This document shows, piece after piece, positions 54,715 through 64,000 of a DNA stretch of 64,000 bases. The first letter of the stretch is position 1; each line of letters opens with the position of its first letter. The notes beneath the pieces are model-generated. The model saw nothing but the letters and a program-made list of their open reading frames with translations. It did not search any database and was not told where the DNA came from. The translations under genes and the position numbers were made by a program. Source of the stretch: Liriodendron chinense (taxonomy: Eukaryota > Streptophyta > Magnoliopsida > Magnoliales > Magnoliaceae). Location of the stretch: positions 806,001 to 870,000 of the forward strand of contig ML058407.1 in the NCBI GenBank assembly GCA_003013855.2. The letters are read 5' to 3'.

Positions 54715-56297
54715 TGTTCGCTTCCCCAAGAGTAGGGTTGCGATGTAGTAATAATCTCGGTAAGACCGAGGTCGATCCACAAGGACTTATATAGGAATTC
54801 ACAAACACTTCCAATAGCTTCTATTGAAAAGCTAACAACCAGATTTGAGAAGAATGATGTAAATAGCAATTCTGAACTTAAACTGAAGTAATCAATTAAT
54901 AAAAGGCACTAGGGGTTCAAGGATCCACTTGTAGCAATCCTTGATGCTCAATTCGCTGTGGTTTCTCACTTTCTCAACTAGAATCGAAATTAAGATCTGT
55001 TTAGTCGGATGATAGAGCAGTTAAACCAAACAACCTGTCATATGTATAAACAATGTATATGATTCACTCAACGCAAGCTAGGATGAGCATGCTCAATTGC
55101 ATAGGTCAGTCCTAATTCCAATAGACTAAGTTCACAATCATAACCATCATTAAGTCCTGTCACAAGACAAAGCTAGATTATGATTTGAACTTGATTCAAA
55201 TCACATACACAGTCCATACATACTACAGAAATCCAGAAAAGTAGAACTTTGGTAGGAAGCTCCCACATGAAGATCATAGTACTAGAGTGTACTCCAATTC
55301 CTCGGATCATACAGGTCTAGACTAACACAAAACAATTAAGAACTCAAGTACTTCTTCCAAACATCCATGAGTTATCATAAGACTAAGAAAAACTACTTAG
55401 AACTTGAATTAAACTTCAAACCATTGTTCATAAACATGAAATCCAACTTTAAAACCAATTTAAACGAATTGAAACATCTTAGATTCACTAGAAGCTTCAC
55501 CTCTTAGCCCTAGCTAAGAGGTTTAGCCGTTCATGATCCAAGGAAACATGAAACAACTAAGAAAAACATAAAAATGAGAAAGCAAACTAGAAGGAGTTGT
55601 GGAACTCCGAAATCCACTTCCGCCACCTCCCACCTTGCTCAAACCCTTCAAAGATACCCTAGGAACGATCCCTGGGTGTCCTTTTATAGTGGGGAGGCTT
55701 CGCAGCATCAGAATATTTCAGAAATTGCGTAAGAGTACGCAGTGCGCAGAGAATTTCGGGGCTCACAGAACACGTCTCATTACGCAGACGATCGGTCGTA
55801 CGACAGGTCTGAGCTACTAGACGACCGGTCGCACGACTGGTCGCAAAAGCGTTAAAAACGTCCAGAGAGTTTCTGAAAAATTAGGCCTCAGATTTTTAAT
55901 TGAAGGACCGGAAGCACGACCGGTCTGAGCCATGGACGACCGGTCGCACAACCGGTCGTGGACAGTCCAGTGAGATTTGCCCTGTGGCCTTTCCTGTTGA
56001 GTGATCAGACCGGTCGAACGACCGGTCCTGGGCCTTGGACAACCGGTCGGACGACCGGTCTTGGGTGTCTTTTCTTCCTTCTTTTCTTCTTTTCTTTACT
56101 TCTTTCTTCCACCCTTTCACACTTGGTCCTTTGATCTTCTTTGCTTCTAAATGGCATCTTTAAGTCTTCAATTGATGCTTCCTCTCTCTCATCCCTACAT
56201 TCACAAATCCATGCATTAGATTAGTCTATAACTCATGAAAACCTTGCATAATGAGTGATGAATTGGGGTTAGAATATGCACAATTAAGAGCTCAACA
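54715..56297 (-). mobile_element. LTR-C, 3' LTR of a second minus-strand Athila-like element
   Basis: 1,583 bp with clean TGTTGAGCTC and GGGGAAGCGAACA ends. The polypurine tract follows at 56298-56306. Palindrome array at about 55785-56065, using ACGACCGGTCG-type sites with short loops. Confidence 0.85.
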
Positions 56298-57016
56298 CAC
56301 CCCCCCAACTAGCATTTTGCTAGTCCCGAGCAAAACATGCGTGAAACCAATTCAATTCTTCAAAACCCAACTCTCCTTCAGAAACTATTCTTCTATACAT
56401 TCCAGGCCACACAAGTGTAAGAGTCAGAAAAATTAGGTGATAGAAGTTGAAACCATAAACTCTCAAAACATAATAAGCATCCATGTGAAAATCCTGCTGA
56501 TTGGTTGATAAATAGAGGAACTTGCACAAATTCAACCTAGTGTGCATAATGAAAATTCATCTCATGAGTTTCCAGGATTATCTTCTTCATAGATCAACTA
56601 GACTATAGATTTCAAGGTATATAGAGCAACATCAAGCTAATGACAGGAATTTGCCTGACCGTCCTTCCGATGACTTTCACACTACATCCCATTTCCAGGC
56701 TTTGGTTACTAGTAGACCATCCCCCGGTTGGTAGTAGGTAGCCCTAATCAGAATTTTCCACCATTTTTCCATCATTCCCAATTTCATCCTTCCATTTCCT
56801 TTTTCTTTTAAATTAGATAGGATGTTTTAGAAATCTATATCTTTCGTTATTTTCCCATGGACAAGGATGGACAAAGTACCCCGGCTTGGTTTCTCAACAC
56901 TTTAAATCAAAGTCTAGCTAATCCACGAATCACATATTCGTTTCAACTCATGAAAATCGTGTAATGTGAACTAGGTGTAAAGGTGTTCAAATTTTCTATC
57001 AATCACATAACTAGGA
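56298..57016 (-). other. 3' untranslated internal region of the second LTR-C element
   Basis: Contains the conserved Athila block (56636-56900) and ends at TAGGA, where the second Tat element inserted. The rest of the element lies beyond the window. Confidence 0.8.
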
Positions 57017-58063
57017 TGTTAATGTCAGATTTTGTAACGAGATCCTCCGGTTTTTCTCCTTCACTCCAGCAGGGATTTCCACCACCAGACCTGAAAGAAG
57101 ACAGATAGCAACTAAGGGTGGCTGGGGTCCAGCCGTTAGCCCTCCGATGCTTAAGTCAGGCCAAAGAAGGAAAGAAGGAAAGAAGAGGCACCAGGCAAAA
57201 CAAGGCTGGGATTGAATATATTGTGTGCGTACCTTTCTCTTAATGGAGTCACCCCCTTTATATAGATCTGAAGCAACCCAATTTGTTACGTAAGACTATC
57301 AAAATCCCGATGATGTCGCGTACGATACCGAAATCTCGCTGATTTCGTGGGACAAGATCCTTATTCTTAGAGGCAAGATCTAACCCGATGACTTCTTCCG
57401 GTAATCACGTTTCTTGATAGCAATCCCCTGAGATTCGGAACCACCAGAGAAGATAAGCCCAAAAACCGACCTATGCGGGCTGCCGATCGGCGTAGTAATA
57501 GTGCTGATTGCTCGTAGTTGGAGTCATAGCTACCGAAAAGGAAGGAGACGCCGAAAGGGTGAAGACCGCCGCGCTGGGTGTAACTCTGCTTGATGTCGCA
57601 GAGGGATTGACCAAGCCGCTCGACGGGAACCGGGTGCTGGAAGTATGAAGACCATCCAAACCAAAAACGAAGACTCAGGACTATTCTGATGTCGGGAGCT
57701 GCTTGTGTCAGGGATGCTCACATTCGTGAGGTGCGACCCCTTCTGACGAGCCCGAGCAGAGCTGCTCGCATACGGGAGATGCGACCTCTTCTAAAGAGCA
57801 CGAGCCGTGCTGCTCGCATATCGGATATGCGACCCCTCTTCGCGAGCACGAGCTTGACTGCTCGCATACGGGAGATGCGACCACTTCTGACGAGCACGAG
57901 CTGTGCTGCTCGAATACGGGATTGGCGACCCCTCTTCGCGAGCACGAGCTTGACTGCTCGCATACGGGAGATGCGACCACTTCTGACGAGCACAAGCTTG
58001 ACTGCTCGCATTCATTATGGCCGCGATCCTGCACTTCTCGATAGACTATATTTGCCTACAACA
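57017..58063 (-). mobile_element. 3' LTR of Tat copy 2
   Basis: 1,047 bp, with TGTTGTAGGC and TGACATTAACA ends on the element strand. The first 400 bp in window order resemble copy 1; the rest is replaced by a different palindrome array. Confidence 0.88.
57705..58015. repeat. Tandem palindrome array in the Tat copy 2 LTR
   Basis: Five to six units of about 55-60 bp, each with CGAGCACGAGC...GCTGCTCG (arms CGAGCA/TGCTCG) and a CATACGGGAGATGCGACC spacer. The same arms occur in the internal region of both Tat copies. Confidence 0.9.
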
Positions 58064-58317
58064 GATGCCCCCGAAACCCTTGGTATTTGAGGAACTATGC
58101 CAAGGGTTTGCTAGTACTGACAGCTGGGAGACAATCGCGCACGATTCACTTAACGTGCTTCCGCATTTATGATGGCCAGCTTTCGCGCAGCTTTTTCCGC
58201 CGCCAGAGATGAAGCGTCGGGCGCCACGTGTTTCTGTATTTAATGCTAGCGTCCGTTCGTCTAGTGCGCCAGATGAGAAGTTGCCGCGTGTCCAGCAAAT
58301 CAAACAGAATGATTGCG

Positions 58318-58325
58318 TATAAATA
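58318..58325 (+). promoter_or_regulatory. TATA box of the copy 2 antisense gene
   Basis: TATAAATA, 161 bp before the ATG at 58479; see the matching box at 16510-16517. Confidence 0.6.
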
Positions 58326-58478
58326 CCGGACTTAGAGAAATTCCTTCATTTCCGAATTCCATTGCTGCGAGGTTTTCTTCTTCTTCTTCCTTCTCTATTC
58401 CGGAGTAAAAAACCTCTTTACAGAGGTAGCCTTCTTTCTTTTTCCTCATTCATTTCTTCCTCCCATCTCCCTTTTATA

Positions 58479-60758
58479 ATGGCGGAACTCTCTGACGAAG
58501 AGATTGTTCCTCTGGGAGATGAAACCCCTGACTCCTCCGAATCCAATAACGCCAGGGTACCGGCTGGGAGATATTCCGCCTCCGGTTACTCTTCCATCTT
58601 GACGGAGGAAAGACTCTCTAACCTTAGAGAGGTTTATAGGGTCCCAGACTCTGTTTTATTCAGATTGCCTGGGAGAGGGGAGACAGCCGACTCACCACCA
58701 CCTGGGTGTGTGGCTGTTTATGAATACTTCTTCAAAGTGGGCGTACGTCTTCCCTTCCACCCCTTTATTCAAAACTTCCTCCGTCTCTACAAGATTGCCC
58801 CGGGCCAACTTATAGTTAACGGCTGGCGGGTTCTTCTGAGTGCTTTCATCCTTTAGAAGCAGGCAGGTAACGAGGAGTTAACCGCTCAGGAATTTTTGAG
58901 GTTATTCCAGCTGAAGAAGGCGCCAGCTAGCGAGGGTTGGTACTACCTCTGCTTCTGGCACCGGAATAACTTCATTTTAGGGGAACCCTTCTTCCAACTG
59001 CCCGGGATGGAGAAAGAAGTGGTTCTATGTCTCCGAAACTGGGAGTCCGAAATGGGCTCTGACCCCAAAGGCCATAACGTTAATCGCCATTTTGGCGAAG
59101 GTGGGTCAAGTGCTCGTTTATTTGTCCGACAGAAACAATAACTTCACTACTTTGACGATTTAACGAACCTTCTATTTTGCTCGTAGGAATCCCAATTGGT
59201 GTGAAGCCCAATCTGCGAGGAGGGCTCAACGAGAAGCTTGTCAAGGTCTACAAGCTCCCTGCGGCTGCACGCCACGTCAACGCTGCTCTAGAGCCTCACT
59301 GTCTCAGTGCAGCGGGTTTAATCTCTCAAGACGAAATGGCGAACGTGGGAGACAAAAGAGGTGCACTGGGGGCACTTCCCCGTCTGAAGGGCGCAGCCTC
59401 GAAGAGGCAAAAGAAGACTGCGGGGGGTCCTTCTAATGCGCCCACTCCCGCAGAGGGGTTTGCTCGCGGTCCTCAATCGGGAGGGATTGGTTCGGGTGGG
59501 GTCGCTACGACTTCTCGTACGACCACGACCACTCCGGTTATCGCGACCCCTCTATCTGCCGTGCCCCCTCCGGCTACTGCGACTCCACCGTCAGGTGATC
59601 GCGGCCAGCCGGTGATCGAAGTCGCCGATAATTCGCCGAAAGGCGATCGGAGGGAGGGGGGCCTCCCTCCTAAGGATACGAGATGCGAGCCTACTGGTGC
59701 TCGCGAGTCTGCGACGCCCTCTATGGGTGCCGTGAGTGCTCGCGAGACGGGCTCTGGCGAGATGGTGGTGGCCCAACCTTCCGGGTCGGGGGTTTTTGTT
59801 ATCCCCCCGCACTTGCATCCTGTATGCAAGTTTATGTTTGATAACATTCCCCCCAACTCCTTCGGGAGTTTGCCTGAGCCAAGCCCAGAGTCTCTCTCTA
59901 CTAATATTGGAGTGAGACTGGTTCAGGTAACAGCCTTTTCCCTTTCTACCAATCTCTTCAGGATTTTATTAGATTACTAGCAATCTAATCCTTTTTCTTT
60001 ATTTGTTTCAGAGCCTGGATCTCACACTCCGCGTTAGGCGGGATGTCGAAGCAGCCCGCCGCAGCGTGGAGGATGTGGAGAAGAAGAAAAAGACTATGGA
60101 AGCCGAGGTCCAAGGGAGGGACCGTTTGGTGAAGGCCTTGGAGGTTCAGATCTCCAAGCTGGACGAAGAGAAGAAAATTCTCCTTGTCAAGATCCAATCC
60201 CTGACTGAGCGCTTTCAGTCAGTGGACCTCCAACTCGCAAAGCTTCAAGAAATCCATACCAAGAGCGAGAAGGAGAAGGAGATCTTCCGTCAGGACAAGA
60301 TCCAGCTTGAGGGATGGCTCAAGGATGCGAGGACCAAGCTCGAGGAGACCTAGAAGAAGCTCAAGGAGGCCCAGAAGGAGCTCAAGGAAGCCCAGCAGCA
60401 ACTTCACCAGTTGAAGGATGATTCCATCCACTGGGAAGAGGAGCGAGTGGCCCTCGTTCAAATGATATCTGATGAGGGTCCTCGCGCAGTTCAGGAGTTC
60501 CGGACTTCTCCACTTTACGATGAGGAGCGGTACGATGCGTATATCGCTGGTCACGATTTCGCGGTCAGAGTTATGCAGATGATTGCTCCAACTTTTAACG
60601 TTGAGGAGTTCGACAGGGTGGCATTCGAGGTTGCAGCTAAGGAACGGGCTGCCGCTGAGAACGAAGCCACTGAGGCAACAGATGCCGCTCCTGCTCCTGA
60701 GGCTGGTCCTGAAGCTGAGAGCCGCGAGCCTGCGCAAGATGAGGATGACCAACCTTGA
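58479..60758 (+). pseudogene. Tat antisense gene, copy 2, three exons, broken
   Basis: Exon 1 58479-59100 (MAELSDEEIVPLGDETPDSS...), intron 59101-59186, exon 2 59187-59926, intron 59927-60011, exon 3 60012-60758. Both introns are GT-AG, 86 and 85 bp, at the same places and phases as in copy 1. Exon 1 has a TAG at 58854-58856, where copy 1 reads tryptophan, and a frame change near 59000. Exon 3 has a TAG at 60351-60353 in the coiled coil. The exon 3 product has more KEAQKELKEAQ-type heptads than copy 1. The blocks LKDDSIHW, ERVALV and FRQDKI are conserved. Family: putative gypsy-type transposon protein, function unknown. Confidence 0.82.
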
Positions 60759-61440
60759 CCTCGGCAGCTTCCTATATCATGTATATTTTTCCTTCTTTTT
60801 TTTTTTTGAAGAAATCTGTAATCGTCTCGACCTTTTGGTCTTTTTGAATGAATATCCATTTCTATAATGTATTCTCCTTTTGTTTCATTTTTTTACTTTA
60901 TGTTGATCTCAAATGGATTCATCAGAGATGCGACTCTTTAATTCGAGCACGAGCTGCGCTGCTCGCATTAGGGTGTATGACCACAATTCGAGCTCGAGCT
61001 ACGGTGCTCGCGATTAGGGATATGACTACGACCCCCTAATTCGAGCACGAGCTGCGGTGCTCGCATTCCGGAGTGCGATCCCTCCTCTCACCAGTCACGA
61101 GCAACTAACTCATGAAAAAATGAATTAGACTCAATCCGGGGGTCGTGTGACCGTGTCTGCGTTGAGATAGACTGATCTATCGATTGAGGTTTTGATTCTA
61201 CCAAGGCAGAAGGTTGGTCAAGAGATGGTATACATTCTCTTCGGGGCTATTCAGGTCCATGTAAATGGAGAAGCAACCAACTAGTAACGATTTCAGTCCT
61301 ACCAAAGGTAGGCGATTGGCCAAGAGGATGTGTAAGCACTCTCTTCAGGGCTATTCAGGTCCATATAAATGGAGTAGCGGCCAAAAGATATCTTTCACTT
61401 TATTCATAAAACGTTGTGATAAACTACATCGAATCTAGGG
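60759..61440. other. Convergent intergenic region of Tat copy 2
   Basis: Three CGAGC...GCTCG inverted repeats at 60940-61075 and a duplicated GGGCTATTCAGGTCCAT segment at 61240-61385, as in copy 1. From about 61070 onward the sequence is almost identical to copy 1. Confidence 0.75.
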
Positions 61441-64000
61441 GTAGTATCGTAGCAAATGCTCCACGTGCCAAGGGCGACGTACAGGCTTCCCTTGCATGTC
61501 TTTAAGATAATAAGTACCGGGTCGCACAACCCTAATAACCCGATACGGGCCTTCCCAATTCGGATCCAATGAACGAGCAGGAACTCCAAGATTTTACCTT
61601 AGGACCAAATCTCCGAGCTGGAAGGATCTAGGCCGAACCTTCGCATTCCGATAACGAGCAATACATTGTTGATATGCTGCCACTCGTACTTGGGAAGCAT
61701 TTCTTCGCTCTTCCAAGAGATCGAGATGAAGTCGGAGGTTTTCCTGATTACTCGCAGGGTCATATTGCTCGATCCGATATGAGGGCACTTGAATTTCCAC
61801 TAGTACCACTGCGTCGACACCAAATGCTAAGGAGAAAGGGGTTTCACCTGTTAATGTACAAGCCGTGGTTCTATAGGCCCATAATACCTCTGGCAGAAGT
61901 TCTGGCCACACCCCTTTACATTCACCTAGCTTGGTCTTCAAATGATGCTTTATGATCTTATTTACTGCCTCGACTTGCCCATTCGCCTGAGGATGATACG
62001 GAGAAGTGCGGAGATTACGTATCTTCCATTTTTCGCAAAATTCATCAAAGGCTACTGTTGTCGAACTGCGTTCCGTTATCGGTAATTATAGTGTGAGGGA
62101 GTCCGAAACGGCATATGATATTTCTCCATATAAACTTAGTAGTTTGTTTCTCAGTAATCTTGGCTAATGGTTCTGCCTCGGCCCATTTGGTGAAATAATC
62201 AACCGCCACGATCGCGAACCTATTCTGTCCCTTTCCCATGGGTAGGGGCCCGATGATATCGATCCCCCACTGAGCAAAAGGCCAAAGGCTATCAACTGGG
62301 GTCATCCGCTCGGACGGTACATGAGGTATAGGTAGATATCGTTGACACTTGTCGCATTTTTTAGAAAATTCGATGGCGTCTGCTTTCATAGTGGGCCAAT
62401 AATATCCTTGCCTCATCGCTTTATATGCTAGGGATCGCCCCCTGGGATGGTTACCACATGCCCCCTGGTGTACTTCATCTAGAACACGAAGTGCTTCTTC
62501 TGGATGAAGACACCTCAAATAAGGCAAGGAGAAGCTTTTTCGCAACAATATTCCATCTTGCAAGGTGTACCTGGCAGCTCGAAGCTGAATTTGTCTTGCA
62601 GCTTTCTTGTCTTCCGGTAGGTATCCGTCTCTGAGATAAAGGATGATAGGATCCATCCAACATGGAGACGATTGTACCGATATTACTTGCTCGAGAGTCA
62701 CTTGGTCGATACTCAAGTTCTGATGGTGCTCGATGGGGATCGAACGTGATAACTCTGATTCTGGTGCAGAGGCGAGCTTTGCCAAGGAATCAGCAAGTTG
62801 GTTCTGCTCACGAGGAATATGAATTATTTTATAAGTCTTTAGTTTGGCGAGCAGGATGAGGACACGAGACTTGTATAAGGCCATTCTTTCTTCTTTGGCT
62901 TCGAATTCACCAAGAACTTGGTTGACAATGAGCTGGGAGTCGCTATGAATTATCAAATTCTGGACTGCGAGGACAATGGCCAGTTCGAGGCCAACAATCA
63001 GGGCCTCATACTCTGCTTCATTATTGGAGACGCGTGATTCGAAACGCAGAGCATATTGAAAATGCGACCCGTCAGGAGCCACTAAAATCAGACCCGCTCC
63101 GCTGCCATTGGCCCGCGACGACCCGTCCACGAAGAGTGACCAAGGAGGCTGGTCGCTGGTCGTGATATTATCTTCAGAAGAATATGTAAATTCGGCGATG
63201 AAGTCAGCCACGGCCTGGCCCTTGACTGCGGTCTTAGGACAGAATGAGATATCATGCTCACTGATCTCGACCGCCCATTTAGTTAAGCACCCGGAAGCCT
63301 CAGGTTTTTGAAGGACTTGTCGTAGTGGATGATTTGTTGGTACTAAAATAGCATGGGCTTGAAAGTATGGTCGCAGCTTTCGAGCTGCCGTGACTAAGGC
63401 TAGGGCCAGTTTCTCCATATCAGAGTACCTAGTTTCTGCATCGACCATTGCTCGACTGATATAATAAACGGGCCTTTGCACCCCGGAATCTTCTCTTATT
63501 AAAGCGGTGCTAACGGCCGTGGAAGACACAGATAAATAAAGAATGAGTTGCTCATGTGCTACAGGTTTAGATAAAATGGGGGGAGCGCTCATGTATTGTT
63601 TCAGTTGTTTGAAAAGCTTCTTCACACTGAGGTGTCCACTTCCAATCAGACTTGGCCGTTGCACGAAGGAGTTTGAAGAAGGGCAAGCACTTGTCAGATG
63701 CTCGCGAGATGAACCTGTTCAATGATGCGATGCGACCAGCCAGACGCTGGACGTCCTTCAGAGTAACGGGGGATTTCATCTCTATCAATGCTTTAATCTT
63801 TTCGGGATTCGCCTCAACTCCACGCTGGCCAACCATGAACCCAAGAAATTTCCCTGCAGACACTCCAAACGCGCATTTTTCTGGGTTCAATTTCATTTGA
63901 TACTTCCTCATCAGATCAAAGGCTTCTTGAAGATCAGAAATGTGGTCATCCTCAACGATGCTTTTCACGAGCATATCGTCAACATAAACTTCCATATTCC
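61441..64000 (-). pseudogene. Tat copy 2 pol (partial, broken)
   Basis: From the window edge inward: reverse transcriptase thumb region with the MEVYVDDMLVKS catalytic block at its start (63995), connection, retroelement RNase H, second RNase H (DGSSRANGSGAGLI) and integrase with HHCC and the DDE core. Frame changes occur near 63600 (between RT and RNase H) and near 62050 (integrase core). An in-frame stop near 61590 truncates the C-terminal domain. Copy 1 does not share these lesions, so each copy decayed independently. Gag and protease lie outside the window. Confidence 0.88.

Larger units (their letters stand above)
57017..64000 (-). mobile_element. Tat-lineage element, copy 2 (partial)
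   Basis: Same order as copy 1: 3' LTR 57017-58063, polypurine tract, antisense gene 58479-60758, intergenic palindromes, then pol on the minus strand running off the window at reverse transcriptase. Pol is nearly identical to copy 1 by eye, whereas the antisense gene and part of the LTR are much more diverged. Confidence 0.92.

Noticed and set aside
57708..58034. Repetitive serine/alanine/arginine-rich ORFs in several frames
   Set aside because: They are translations of the tandem palindrome array in the Tat copy 2 LTR and are open in most frames because of the repeat length and composition.

Overview
The window is nuclear DNA of a flowering plant, and almost all of it is LTR retrotransposon. 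I see no intact host gene, tRNA or rRNA gene. The lineages present are plant-specific: Athila-type and Tat-type Ty3/gypsy, plus gag-only elements with a copia-style UBN2 gag. A composite plastid-DNA scrap (rpl20 and rpoC2 pieces) lies near the left end. Nothing identifies the species.

Layout. 1-1468 is an LTR of the gag-only family (LTR-A). 2034-2600 is plastid-derived. 2637-8406 is a decayed, minus-strand Athila-like element (LTR-C family). 8407-9646 is a truncated reverse LTR of a second Athila family (LTR-D). 9990-42192 is a four-level nest, each level closed by its own 5-bp target duplication. A gag-only element (9990-42192, TTTGG) was hit in its LTR by an Athila element (14070-40361, CCTAC). 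That element was hit in its 5' LTR by a Tat element on the opposite strand (15140-31650, GTAAT). The Tat element was hit in its antisense gene by a second gag-only element (16999-22519, ATTGT). LTR-LTR differences, counted by eye, fall from about 2% in the outermost to about 0.3% in the innermost, as the nesting predicts.

To the right are the 3' end of another Athila element (42193-46572, itself carrying a solo LTR), an older LTR-D piece, a poorly understood element (family E, 47523-52457) carrying a solo LTR-D, a solo LTR-A (52458-54418), an LTR-C element (54715-57016), and a second Tat element running off the right edge (57017-64000).

How the parts work. The Tat elements encode gag, protease, reverse transcriptase, two RNase H domains and integrase as one minus-strand frame, broken by nonsense codons. 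They also carry an opposite-strand, apparently three-exon gene with its own TATA box, ending in a coiled coil. The Athila element has a long uninterrupted pol but a broken gag-protease and no env-like ORF. The gag-only elements have no pol and must borrow reverse transcriptase and integrase.

The most unusual pattern is that all four well-defined LTR families (A, C, D and Tat) carry dense arrays of short palindromes. Palindrome sequences are family specific, but the spacers between them look related in A, C and D.
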